A stretch of DNA of 64,000 nt from Patiria pectinifera (taxonomy: Eukaryota > Echinodermata > Asteroidea > Valvatida > Asterinidae), in the NCBI GenBank assembly GCA_029964075.1, contig CM057136.1, forward strand, positions 16,542,381 through 16,606,380, in the 5' to 3' direction. Under the pieces are notes generated by a model. The model was not told the origin of the DNA, ran no database searches, and saw nothing but the letters and a program-made list of their open reading frames with translations. Shown here piece after piece: positions 1 through 10,862 of the stretch. The position numbers and the translations under genes are program-made. Positions within the stretch are counted from its first letter, which is position 1, and each line of letters starts with the position of its first letter.

Positions 1-538
1 CTGCCAATAAAGGTGTACATAAATTAGCCGCCGGGTCGCCTATCAGAAGATCATAGTTGGCGCTTTTCAGCGTGGCCAGCAGAGTGAAATTGCCGAGAAT
101 AGAATCGCACTCGACGGCAGTTTTATGCCAAGGATTTTGCGTGGACGCGTTTGACACATCAGCCGCTGCCATCCAATTTTTCAACCGGCGGTCATCTTCG
201 GTGTTCTTCCTGGTAATCTGTTCTTGAAATCGCCGTTGAATTTCGTTATACCGGGACGCATCAAACGGCCCTTCATAGAGCATGAAGTTAAACTTCTCAT
301 CCAATGTCGTCTTGTTATGCGATAAGGCGACGTTGAGGATTGACATGATGAACGTCACCTCGTGTCGTCGAGAAGTCAGCGCTCCCATTACCAAACGGAA
401 ACACATGTAGTGACTGCGAGTAGAGGCTAGCGGAATTGATACCAGAATTCGGGAGCAATTGATAAGAGAAAGACGCCCACTTAACAACACCCCAAGAAAC
501 CCAAACCAACAAATGGTAAATTTATAGAATGAGCACAT
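1..538 (-). CDS. UDP-glucuronosyltransferase, 5' part of first exon (second tandem copy, cut by window edge)
   Basis: The start codon is at 538 and the frame stays open to base 1, where the window cuts the exon. The protein begins MCSFYKFTICWFGF, a signal-peptide-like hydrophobic stretch. It then follows the first exon of the complete neighbour (2553-3482) almost residue for residue, with scattered substitutions only and no stop or frameshift. In this family the N-terminal half binds the lipophilic acceptor on the lumenal side of the ER, and the segment STRSHYM carries the likely catalytic histidine. It sits head-to-tail downstream of the complete copy, so the two are a recent tandem duplication. 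I cannot see whether the rest of this copy is intact. Confidence 0.85.
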   Translation of the reverse strand, partial: MCSFYKFTICWFGFLGVLLSGRLSLINCSRILVSIPLASTRSHYMCFRLVMGALTSRRHEVTFIMSILNVALSHNKTTLDEKFNFMLYEGPFDASRYNEIQRRFQEQITRKNTEDDRRLKNWMAAADVSNASTQNPWHKTAVECDSILGNFTLLATLKSANYDLLIGDPAANLCTPLLA

Positions 539-890
539 GTCGAACTTTATTTTATCAGAACAACAGACGTTTGCACTAGTTCGGATCGGGCTACAAAATC
601 ATCCGCCTAAGCGTTGAGAGCAAAAACATGCATTGATGAAAAAAAGTTCCAAGCAAGCTCAAAACGATAACGAAACGACGTGCGGAAAATTCAAAGACTG
701 GTCAACGAAACTGCGAGACACCGGACCAGACCCAAAAAACCCTGTCGTGAGCGGGTATACTTCCGGAATAGTGTATTCACACTACCGGTCTGAATTGCAT
801 TCGAACAACACCGCTCAATAATGTACCAGCCTTTTTTACAAAATGCCCGGACCCACCTGGCACTTGAGAACAGTGGTTTCATTGACCTTG
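539..890 (-). repeat. Duplicated 5' flank of the UGT tandem copies
   Basis: The sequence upstream of the first UGT start (539 to about 890) aligns with the sequence upstream of the second (3483 to about 3850), with small indels. Shared blocks include the stretch just before the ATG, TCAGAACAACAGACG and AACGAAACTGCGA. The duplication therefore carried the promoter region as well as the coding exon. The short motif TAATGTACC, present once here near 822, is expanded into three units at the other copy. From about 890 to 1261 I see no gene. Confidence 0.7.
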
Positions 891-1261
891 CATCATAAAT
901 CGAACAAACATGAAATAAAAGAAAACGCCCGATGAAATCGCGTGCAGAATGTGCAGAAAGCTTTATGAGGTGGAGCTGCCCGTATTTCTCAAGCAGCTAT
1001 AAAATTCTGCATTAATCTACTACTGTTTCTTGAATTGAATACCAAACCGTACCGCAGATTATTAATTTTTACGTTGTTTGTCAACCACACCTACGAAATA
1101 AATTCGATTCTTTAAAATCCAGCCATTTACAAAAGAGATGTACTGTTGTGCTTTTTAAATTATTTCGATCGTTTGGGTGATAAGATTGTAATTTGGAATT
1201 CATGTATCACTGCGTGTTGTCCTCTACTGAGCCGATATTCTAACTTTGACTAGTTAGCCCT

Positions 1262-3482
1262 TTACAACTTGCACATGACATCGTAAACCTTCGATACCAC
1301 TTTTACAAAAACGACAAAAGCACCAGCAATGATGAGCAGATTCACAAGGAGCATGGACTCATGAATATTCAGTGATTGATCGAACTCTTGTTGGAGGTGG
1401 TCGCCGCCATGTTTGAGCACGTGCTCGATCCAAAAGGCGGCTGTGTCAACCGGTGAGGGCGTTATTTCTTTGAACACCGCCGATAGATGAGAAGATGCGT
1501 CTTGAAATCTGCAAAAATAGCAAAAGAAAAAATGGTGACATTTCTCTGTGTGCTTAAATGAATATGTTTATTCCGTGTAATGTAATCGTTGGAAAAAGAA
1601 CATTTTACTGGATTTTTGTTGTAAAAATGCACCTCGGTTCAGAGACAACTTTCTTGATGGCTTCTATTAGGACGTCCCCCGTGAGTGTCGGCATGTTGAG
1701 TCTTAAAGCCACGCCCCTACACACCGCCCTATCTGTGATATCAAACATGTCGTTAGCCAGCGGAATCAGAACCATAGGCACGCCGTGGTAGATTGCTTCT
1801 AGGACAGTGTTCGTCCCGCCGTGGTTGACAAGAACTTTGGTTTTGGGGTGACCTGAGAAGATTGGAAAAAAATGGACAAATTCGATGTTTCCTCTGAAAT
1901 ATTTGCATGGCATTTAAAAATTCACTCTCCATCTAGCATTGCAACATAATTCATAAGACAAATAGCAAAACCTAATATTTAATTGAGCAAAATAAAGTCC
2001 GAGTCGCCATATTGGAATCGAAGCACGTGACCGGAACACTTTATAATGTAAAAATCAGTACTAATTTTTTATTTGAGCATATAAACCATTTTCCCTCGCA
2101 CTTTTTTGCATTATCTTTACAGCCAAACCTCTAATATCATGATACTTTTCCAACATTCCATTAGTTGGATGTATATTTTACCAACCAGTTCATACCGAAG
2201 ACGTCATTGATAGGTACCCAGTCGACTAGCCGAGTATTGTTGCCAATGTTGGTTGGTCGTGTTCCCCGATGCATCCACAGTACTCGTTGCTCTAAACGTG
2301 ACAAGGCACCAGCTACATCACGACTGCTTGATTCGTCAAATCCAAGCGACGTTCCCATGGAAATAATGACCACGCCGTGTGGACCGGAACCTTCGAAAAA
2401 CTCCTGGAGATTCTGGAACAGGTGAAAGGCGATTCTTTAGTTTTAGGTAGAGTATCCATATAATAATCAGCGTAATTAAGGTAAGTAAGCGTGCAAAACA
2501 AACAAACAAAAACATAATTATAACCTTATTCATTATATACATGTGCGTATACCTTTTCTAAAGGTTGTGCTGGTGCAGCAGTAACTCCGCCCACTTGTAC
2601 GACATTCGGCAGTAGAGGGCGTGGTAACTCTTGCACACGTGAGTCAGAGTTGACGAGGAGAAGCTGGGATCGCATCAACAGGTTGCTAAGTGACGAATTC
2701 GGCCGAATGGCGTGTTTATCCTTAACCTTTTCAAACGCAGCTAAGGCATTGCTATCTATCAGCAGGCCTGCTATCTTGTAGACCAAAAAATTCTGAAGTC
2801 GTTCTTTGAAAGACATGGTATCGCAGAACGATATCAGGGGCATCGGCATGAAGGAGGGATAGATAGGCTGGTTGAACCATCGATCGTGATGCATAACTCG
2901 AAGACCTTGAATTGAATATTGGAGGAAGGGAATTGACAGAACCTCTGCCAATAAAGGTGTACATAAATTAGCCGCCGGGTCGCCTATCAGAAGATCATAG
3001 TTGGCACTTTTCAGTGTGGCCAGCAGAGTGAAATTGCCGAGAATAGAATCGCACTCGACGGCAGTTTTACGCCAAGGATTTTGCGTGGAGGTGTTTGACA
3101 CTCCAGCCGCTGCCATCACATTTTTCAACCGGCGGTCATCTTCGGTGTTCTTCCTGGTAATCTGTTCTTGAAATCGCCGTTGAATTTTGTTATACTGGGA
3201 CGCATCAAACGGCCCTTCATAGAGCATGAAGTTAAACTTCTCATCCAATGTCGTCTTGTTATGCGATAAGGCGACGTTGAGGATTGACATGATGAACGTC
3301 ACCTCGTGTCGTCGAGAAGTCAGCGCTCCCATTACCAAACGGAAACACATGTAGTGACTGCGAGTAGAGGCTAGCGGAATTGATACCAGAATTCGGGAGC
3401 AATTGATAAGAGGAAGACACCCACTTAACAACACCCCAAGAAACCCAAACCAACAAATGGTGAGTTTATAGAATGAGCACAT
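1262..3482 (-). CDS. UDP-glucuronosyltransferase (UGT), complete, four exons
   Basis: The exons are 3482-2553, 2412-2196, 1852-1633 and 1508-1262. All introns are GT..AG and the phases agree (0, 1, 2), giving 537 residues, the usual UGT length. The enzyme transfers a sugar from a UDP-sugar to small lipophilic acceptors on the lumenal face of the ER. Exon 1 gives the signal peptide and acceptor-binding half, with the likely catalytic His in STRSHYM. Exons 2-3 give the UDP-sugar site WVPINDVFGHPKTK, NHGGTNTVLEA and YHGVPMVLIPL. Exon 4 gives a single C-terminal membrane span (LLVNLLIIAGAFVVFVKV) and a short lysine-containing tail (DVMCKL). The usual DQ..DN ending of the UGT signature reads ANDMFD, so donor-sugar preference may differ. 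The acceptor substrate cannot be predicted. A near-identical partial copy follows at 1-538. Confidence 0.92.
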
Positions 3483-3747
3483 GTCGAACTTTACCGGTAT
3501 TTTATCAGAACAACAGACGGCTAGCTACAAAACCATCCGCCAAAGCGTTGAGAGCGAAAACATGCACCGATGTGAAAAAGTTCCGAGCAAGATCTAGATC
3601 AAAACGGTACCGAAACGACGTGCAGAAATTCAAAGACTGATCAACGAAACTGCGAAACACCTGACAAAAACTGTGAGTGAAAAGTGTACATCAATTTCAT
3701 ACTTGTGCCGGTAGTGTTTGGTCTGTGTGCATTATTTGTATAACACT

Positions 3748-3908
3748 CATTAATGTACCGTCATTTTTTGCAAAAACGACTTGTCTGAATGTACGTCATC
3801 TGAAAATCCGTCGACACATTAATGTACCGTCATTTTTTGCAAAAACGACTGTCTGAATGTACGTCATCTAAATCCATCGACACATTAATGTACCGTCATT
3901 TTTTGCAA
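3748..3908. repeat. Short tandem repeat upstream of the UGT gene
   Basis: Two full units of about 65-71 bases and one partial unit each begin TAATGTACCGTCATTTTTTG. The full units continue with GTCTGAATGTACGTCATC and end CGACACAT. They lie about 270-430 bases upstream of the UGT start. A single diverged relative of the unit lies near 822 in the 5' flank of the other UGT copy, so the array probably expanded after the gene duplication. Confidence 0.8.
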
Positions 3909-4017
3909 AGGCTCAAAAACGTGACCGGATGTGCAGAAATGGAGTAATTATGCAACAGGAAAGATAAAGAAACCGACCTCCTAAAAAAATCTCACCGTCA
4001 GAACTTTGTTGACGCAA

Positions 4018-4690
4018 TAATTCGTCACCAACACCACGAAGGAACACCCATCTACATACCAGTAAAAACTAGCAATCGGAGAAAACGGCAACTATAGTTG
4101 AACGCCTTCTAAAACAACACTTTGCGTCAAAACGACAGAGTATTTTCAGTTGGGTTTCTCGTTGTGGATACTTGATGAATTGAATTTATTAAATCTGCTG
4201 TTTTTCACCCGTTTGTGTATTAAATAAACAAGAAATAAGAGAAAAAAGATGAGTGTTAGTTCGTGAAACCGAAAAAGCTGCAAAACTGTAAATTTTCGTT
4301 TTCACGAAGTAACACTCTTCAATTATACAATACGAGGAAAGTGCAACTTCAGGTCAGCGCGCGCGCGCTCATACAAATTACTTATTACAAGAAGAGTGTT
4401 ACTTCGTAAAAACGTTTTTGCTCACTGTCTTATGAGCAGAGTGCGCGCCATGCATTGCGATGGTTAATGGATACTTGAGTGTTACTTCGTGAAAACAAAA
4501 ATTGTCACTTTCACGCAAAAGTTGCCATGGATACTTAGCGTAATTATTAAAGTAAAGCTCTTGAAGCTTTGAAACTTCGTGCAAGGGTAGGCTTTGATGA
4601 ATAATGTTTAAAAATAAAAAAAAACTGAAAATCCAAAAAAATATGGTTTAAAACGGTAGAGTGTTACTTCGTGGTGTCGGTGACGAATTA
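4018..4690. mobile_element. MITE-like element with terminal inverted repeats and TA flanks
   Basis: The left end ATTCGTCACCAACACCACGA (from 4020) is inverted at the right end as TCGTGGTGTCGGTGACGAAT (to 4688), with one mismatch in the 20 bases. TA lies on both sides, which fits a Tc1/mariner-type target duplication, but TAAT..ATTA is itself palindromic so the boundary is not certain. The terminal motif GTGTTACTTCGTG recurs inside in both orientations (about 4299, 4393, 4477, 4664), so the interior is partly built from copies of the end. No transposase is encoded, so it is non-autonomous. A (GC)n run lies near 4357. Confidence 0.6.
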
Positions 4691-5307
4691 TCAACTAAAA
4701 TGGTCATGATGAAGGTGCACTTGAAATTTGATAGGTCCCCAGTATGCATTTCGCAAACAGCAATGGTTTCCGGTGGACGCTTTCACATATCTTACGCGCT
4801 ATATAAATATTATGACACCGGTACGTGTCACATCACATAGTTTGCACCGCAGATCTAACCAAAATATGCTGATAAAACTCTGACCAAATTACTAAACCAT
4901 GTATCGGTCCCAATTTACTTAATAATCTTAACTCTTAAAAAAAACCTTGTAATTAAAGAAAATTGAACTAGGAAACTTGCCGTCTGTAAGTTTATTTTAT
5001 TAATGGTACTATATAATCTTTGTATACATAAATGCTGACGTCGTTTAAAATCATATCCAAACAGATTGCATTAACATTAAAAAACATAAATCAATAATAA
5101 ATGAAAATAAAGTGAACAAATTCCGAACAAAATAAGTAAAACTTTGTTACCCGAATTAATTCATTAATACTGAATTAATTTATCAATTAATAACAGAATG
5201 TCCGTAATCCTTGCATCCGTCAAAAGATAAAACTGGAGCTTGAATTACTTGTAATATTGTGGTTGAATGGGGGGTGAAACCACCAAACGGATCATTCGCT
5301 ATTATCT

Positions 5308-6284
5308 TTAGAATATCGCGACCATGAGAGCCAGCAAAGTGATTATAGCCAGTAAGCTGCTTTTCAGATTTGCTTGGCCGTTGTCTGGGGGCATGTTTGT
5401 ACCCTGGGACCCATCAGGGGGCCCATTCGGGGGCCCATTTGGGGGCAGAGTGCTCGTGTACTCGCCTTTGAAACATCCCATTATGTACGGGAAATCACTC
5501 GTGGTGTGATACTGATATTGCCCGTTCACAAACCGGCCGTGGCACTCGTCCAGGTCCGATGACGTCAGCGTATTGCCGTTCTCGTCATTAGGGCCATAGA
5601 TGGGAAACCCATCCAGGGCCACGCCTATCAACGGTGAGGGTTCCCCATCAACGATGCTGAAGACGCAGGACGACGGCTGTTTGTGGTAATGATAGGTACC
5701 TTGGTTTGTTGGGTGGCCATCACAACTGTCGAAGGTCTCTGTAAGCACGGCATCCTCTCCTACAAAAATGCAACAGTCGTCAGGAAACAATTATTTTTGG
5801 AAAGTTTATCTTTGCTTCGTGGTTGTATTTACATTTTGTATTGAACAGTAATGTAAAGCCGCTGTTTTGATTTTGAATCGTGATCCTCACCTGTAGCTGT
5901 GTAGGGGTTGAAGAACGGAATTCCATTGATTGCTACACCGATTGGTCCCATTGGCAGATCGGTGGTAGAATCGGCTACCGTAGGGTTGACTGGAATCTCC
6001 CATTCATGCGTCTGTACTGTGATATCATTCGGATTAGCCAAATTTGGGTAATCCGCAGTAGCATGGTCTGGTACCCCGTTACTGGTGATGGTATGCATGC
6101 CATTTGCCGTAGCAATGGTCACCATTCCTGTCTCCCCTGTGTTGCCCTCCACCCTGTCTGACGTCATGAAGCGAGCTATCTGCTCGTCGGTGAGGGCGCT
6201 CGACATGGCAACCACGGCCAGAAGGCAGGTTGTGATAGGAAGCATGGCGGATGACGTCATCTGGGGATGAGTTGGATTAAGCAT
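5308..6284 (-). CDS. YHYH-domain protein, secreted or GPI-anchored, two exons
   Basis: The exons are 6284-5891 and 5759-5308, joined in phase 1 through TATG|EDAV, giving about 281 residues. An N-terminal signal peptide is present (ITTCLLAVVAMSS); translation could start at 6284 or at the internal ATG at 6245. The body carries the hallmark GTYHYHK motif, preceded by CDGHPTNQ and followed by LIGVALDGFPIYGP, and a later YQYHTT segment. The C-terminus has a Pro/Gly-rich spacer (PPNGPPNGPPDG) and a hydrophobic tail ending in LLALMVAIF, which suggests GPI attachment. YHYH proteins are widespread but poorly understood; they are often predicted metal-binding because of the His-rich motif, and no reaction can be assigned. 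The gene stands alone between repeat-rich flanks. Confidence 0.85.
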
Positions 6285-9029
6285 AAACTGTAATTGTTTT
6301 TTTTTTTTTTATTAAGGAATGTTATTTAAGCACTTGTGTAATCGATTTAATACAAGATAAGCATGACACAAACATCATGTGTACTTGAACAGGGACAACA
6401 GTTCTTAGTAAAACGATAAATACAAATCAAAAAGAAAATCAATCAATAAATAAATCACTACCATAAACAACATCAGTCAACAGATTAAACAAAAATAGAT
6501 ACATATCTGATTTACGATAACGAATGAGTATCCAATACCACGTGATACAGTGACTAACACGTGACTGGGAGGGGCTCTAGGAAACGAAGACAAGGACGTC
6601 GGGTCTGTAACTTGAAACGATTACAGTTTGTATGGCTCGAAATGCTTCAATTGGTGTTACTTCGACACTCGAAATCCTTCTCGTCTACCTACCGAATTTA
6701 AACCTCTCTCCAAATTAGGACCCAGTAATTTTCCCTTTCTAAAAGCTGGGCTTGAACTTTAATACAAAATATTAACCTCAGCTTGTCAACGTATAATAGC
6801 AGACAAAAACAGTCCCAGTTTAAGTTGAGTCAGAGTGTGCCGTTAAACTGGCAAGAATATACCAACGGCATATAGTATAGGATATTGCTTCCTTTATTAA
6901 GCCATTGGAGAGGATTTTTTTAGAACTACAGCTCACTATCATTACTATCTAGCGGGTGTAACTACCCTCTGAAATGTTCAATGCAAAACCTTACCATATA
7001 CGCTACGCAAGGAGAGATACGAATGAACGAATGTATGACAAAGTAGATCCATAAAAATAATTCTTAATGACAAAAAGGGGGAACCCACATAGAAGTTGAC
7101 ATCAAAATGAGGCAAATACAAATTGCAAGCCCCCACACACTGAGTCAATGGACGAAAAGTACAAACACAAACGAAGTGCAGCAAAGAACACCCCCCACAA
7201 CCCCCCCCCCCAAAAAAAAAAACCAAGACAAAAAAACAAAAACGAGAATTATATTTTTAATTCAACACATAGTAAAAGAAAACTCGTTATTTCATGATTC
7301 ACACCAATGTTTCCCCACCTCTCATAATATACATGTAGATACTTTGTAGCCTCATAATTATTAATCCACACCCGTGGGGCACTATTGCTTTTACACAAAT
7401 ATTGAATGTTTACTTTTACTTAAAAATGATAAATAAAACCCTCAGCTCAAAGTGTGAAGGGTTGATATAGCCATAGAGCAAGGAACTTGCTCTATGGTGT
7501 AGCACAGGGCCAGCAGGAGCTTCGAAAACAATGATATTAACTTAGCCTAAATACATACATAAAGACGCACGTACCTTGCGACGGCCTGTATGAACGTTTT
7601 GTCTCTCCAAACTTTCTTCTGCAACTGAATGGCGATGTCACCGACTGATACCTATTATAAAAGGCGATGTCGCTGGCTAGAACAAAGCTATTATATTTTG
7701 TATAAGCTTTTGTAATTGTTATGTAATTTGTGTTGATTCTTCTGCTAAAGTGGGATCAATGGAAGAGGCATACAAAATAAGTACGAGCTTTCTGCCAGGT
7801 TGATCGGACACAAAAAGTTCATTAGTGTGTGGCTTGCCCATCTCATTTACGAGGTTTGTGTTGACTCACGGTATAACAGACACCATACACGATATATGCT
7901 TCTACTACATGTATATCAAACACATTTAGCATTTACGGGAACCGTTTGGACAAATCGATCGAACTCCGTTTTCGTTAGCTGTTATGATAAAGGCTTGTTC
8001 ATCTTGAAAACATATTTTTCCTTCTATAGAACAGTTTGGGTGCAGGTGGGTAGGGTTGGTGCTATTAAATTTTGCTTTGTTTTGCCAACTGTGCGTATAC
8101 ATGCTTAAAATGATGTTCATCTTCACGATATAAGCTTAGGCTTTACCTCATCTTAGGCTATTCTGTCGGCTGGTGCGCGGTGGCTCAGTGCACTAATTGG
8201 GATGTTATGTAAGTGCAGGAAATTTTAAATCATTGTGTTAACATGAGAAGCAAAAGTAATGAGCAATATTTTATTACTGATCCTTGTTACCATGGTATCT
8301 AATTAGTCTTATTACGTGGAGTAGCTGTTTGCTAAAAGTAAACAGGACAGTCAGTAATAAACGCACGATTCATTTTGATTTTAAAAGTGTCGTAATGACG
8401 ACTGAATGAGAGATAATTGTCTTCATTATAATTGTCTTTTGTTGAATCATGGAGGAAGGAAAACATAATGTCTCAAATTAATGACTGAATGGATGCCGTT
8501 GCTGATCGAGAACTGGAATGAAGCTGTCAAATTCTCGCGTCAGAATTTTGCAGCATAGTGAAAATGTCACCTTTACCACTTGAGGGCGTTGTCCTAGTCT
8601 GATACAGTTCTTGTTTGCAGTAATTTTAGCACCAACAATCATTTGTTATCCAGGCAGATGACAAAAACCTTATCACCAGAGCAGTGGCATAGTCCAAGTA
8701 ACATCCGATAATAATAATAAATGTAATCTTCAGTGTTGTTTAAAAATCTATGACGATTTGCAAATTTTTGATCCCCGACTGCAGGTTTTTGGCCCCTTGT
8801 AACTCAGTCCGCAAAGTTTTACCAAGTATCGCCAAAGTTTTACCAAGTAGAATGCGGGAGTATACTGTCATGCCATGATGCCAACCGCGATTGATTTAGA
8901 ACAGGCGATCGACATGCTAAGGAGTGGGAGTGTCGTAAATAAGGAGGGGGAGTGTCGAAAATAAACTGAAACAGAAACAAAAACTATAAGTACAGATATT
9001 TTCCGTTTGCTTGCAGGTTCTTTGGAACA
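6285..9029. other. Long stretch without a recognisable gene
   Basis: I find no exon with family resemblance or credible coding structure here. Open frames such as the one at 7800-8108 are short, have no homology I recognise and lack splice partners. Visible structure is limited to a poly-T tract near 6298, a C/A homopolymer run at 7199-7225 and the perfect hairpin at 7471-7497. Confidence 0.6.
7471..7497. repeat. Perfect 12-bp hairpin
   Basis: CCATAGAGCAAG is followed by the loop GAA and the exact inverted arm CTTGCTCTATGG. No flanking gene explains it. It may be the centre of an old palindromic element. Confidence 0.6.
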
Positions 9030-9035
9030 TTTATT
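9030..9035 (-). promoter_or_regulatory. Poly(A) signal of the glutathione peroxidase gene
   Basis: AATAAA on the minus strand lies about 150 bases downstream of the SECIS element and about 440 bases downstream of the GPx stop codon. It is placed so that the SECIS is retained in the 3' UTR. Confidence 0.55.
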
Positions 9036-9183
9036 TCAATTTTGACTTCATATTGAATGATCGATAAACAAAGGTCTATTATATTAATAGCCAAAGATTT
9101 CGTTAGCTCGACAAGCGTCTGCTTGACCACAGTTGTCCGAACTGCGCATGCCCGAATGCACGAGAGCATGCGCGTTTGAACAA

Positions 9184-9238
9184 GCATCAAAACCGCTCGC
9201 CCGCCATTTTGTGGCATTTACAAACGGCTCGTCATCAG
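9184..9238 (-). promoter_or_regulatory. SECIS element (type 2) in the GPx 3' UTR
   Basis: On the minus strand the sequence runs from ATGA (9235-9232) through a helix of about 10 pairs, AGCCGTTTGT against GCGAGCGGTT with G-U pairs, to an unpaired AAA. A mini-hairpin GCCA-CAAAA-TGGC follows, then the return strand and TGAT. The ATGA/TGAT pair gives the tandem G.A quartet that binds SBP2. The A-rich apical bulge plus the extra mini-stem is the form-2 SECIS layout. It starts about 240 bases downstream of the GPx stop, as needed to recode the UGA at 10286-10284. Confidence 0.85.
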
Positions 9239-9475
9239 CTGTGATGTGACACAAACATTCAGTCGAAATAACGAAATCTCTCAAAAAAATCTGGTAGAAA
9301 ATGTTTATCAAACGTTTGCCAATGTTGTACCAAAATCACAAACGAACATTATTTTTACAATTATTTCTTACATCATTTATAAATTTGTTAAACAATTAGT
9401 ATTCATTTGTTCTTATATTTAGGACATAATGGATTCCCTTAATAAAAAGGGCCAGTTTGAAGACACTATTTTCGT

Positions 9476-10478
9476 CTACCAAAATTTGGGAGCGGCTGCC
9501 CCACTACTTTCTGTTGTTTTGTCCTCGGGTTCTGGAGGCGAGGTTGCCATATCTCTCATAGTAATCAACAACTCGATATCGTCCTTCAGCTGATCAGGAA
9601 TCACCGATGGATTGTATCGCTTGTATGGGACGCCCTCAGCGTCGATCAGAAACTTCTGGAAGTTCCAGGTGATATCGCCTACGCGGATGGGAGACCAGAA
9701 CATTTGCTCAGGGTCGCCGATGTCGATCTTCACGGGAGGACAGACACTCTGAGGAAAGAAACAACCAACAAACAAATTTAAGATGGTTGACAGAAATTCG
9801 ACGCATGGGCACAAGTTCACTTTTGAAGCACGGATGTAACTCACCCCAGAAAGCGACTATTGGAAATATTCAGGGTAGCTTATAGTCATTTAATAATGCA
9901 GACAATGTGATGACAGCAACATACAGTGGATGGACGAGCAATTGTGATCTTCGTTAAGGACAAACCGCCATGAACCACTTTGATTTCATATAGTTTGAGC
10001 TGGTAGACGCACAGTAAAAATAGGAAAGTAGCTATTTTGTACTCACCTTCAGCCGCGTGTACAAGGCGTGTTCCGATTCACCGTTCACCTCCAACTTCTC
10101 AAACATCGGGAAGTTGGGCACATAGCCCCCGCCCGGGCGCACGTGCTGCAACAGCGGCATGATCTCGCTGTTGGAGCCCGGCTCCTGCAAGCGGAACTGG
10201 TTACACGGGAAAGCAAGAATCTCCAAGTCGTCAGGGTACTCCTCACGTAGTGCATTCAGCAAGGGGTACTGGAAGACCAACCCTCAGAAACTGGCCACAT
10301 TGATGACGATCACGATCTTCCCTTTGTAGTCAGACAGGGTGATCTGTTTGGCGCCATCGATCGTAGTCAGCGTGAAGTCGTGGATGGAGTGAGTGGCGTT
10401 AGCGGCGCAGCGCGATTCTTGCCCTAAAACGCCGGGAAGCGCTAGGAGCGCGAGCGCTAGACCCGTCAAGGCAAGCAT
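9476..10478 (-). CDS. Secreted selenocysteine glutathione peroxidase (GPx3-like), two exons
   Basis: The exons are 10478-10047 and 9748-9476, phase 0, giving 234 residues with one in-frame UGA. The enzyme reduces hydrogen peroxide and lipid hydroperoxides with glutathione or thioredoxin. The catalytic tetrad is visible: selenocysteine in NVASF-U-GLVFQY, Gln in AFPCNQF, and Trp-Asn in ITWNFQKF. The ATG at 10478 opens a classic signal peptide ([19 protein letters not shown]), so the protein is probably extracellular. This start is preferred because no ATG lies further upstream in frame and a TATA box sits at 10518-10525. The final 30 residues are acidic and hydrophilic ([11 protein letters not shown]), longer than in typical GPx. 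An ordinary ORF finder splits this gene in two at the UGA. Confidence 0.93.
10284..10286 (-). other. UGA codon recoded as selenocysteine in GPx
   Basis: The in-frame TGA falls exactly at the catalytic position of the GPx motif NVAS(x)UG. Homology continues without a break on both sides, and a SECIS lies downstream. A nonsense mutation at just this codon is much less likely. Confidence 0.92.
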
Positions 10479-10517
10479 GTTGACGGTATTCAATGCCTCT
10501 CGAAATACCAACCAAGG

Positions 10518-10525
10518 TTTATATA
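10518..10525 (-). promoter_or_regulatory. TATA box of the GPx gene
   Basis: TATATAAA on the minus strand ends 40 bases upstream of the ATG at 10478. Transcription would start near 10490, giving a very short 5' UTR and supporting the chosen start codon. Confidence 0.5.
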
Positions 10526-10862
10526 CTGACCATTAATCACCTAATCCATGATTATGTAGCTTCAGTAGTGGTGTGCCATGGACCTTGCCCAAGCGGCCTT
10601 TGTATAATAATATTATCGACACAAAATGACTATCATGTTTTGTAACTATGCACACTGTGTTGCTTTACGCTTTATTGTTCACTGCTTTATCTATATCTCG
10701 CATTAAAATCCAAATTGAATGATAGACTGTTTTTTAACTTATGTCACAAGGGTTAGGGATCATATCAAAAGTTGTCAATTATAGAGCGTTGAAGTCTACC
10801 AAATCTTTAAAGTAATATAAATATCCCGTTCCATGCACGTGGTTATGCCACGCACATCTCAA

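Noticed and set aside
315-512. Minus-strand frame repeated at 3259-3456
   Set aside because: Both are out-of-frame shadows of UGT exon 1; the real frame starts at 538 and 3482.
7800-8108. Plus-strand open frame of 102 codons
   Set aside because: No family resemblance, no splice context and ordinary AT-rich composition; most likely chance.
9476-10511. Reading the GPx gene as two pseudogene pieces because of the in-frame stop
   Set aside because: The stop is TGA at the catalytic position with a SECIS downstream, so it is selenocysteine.
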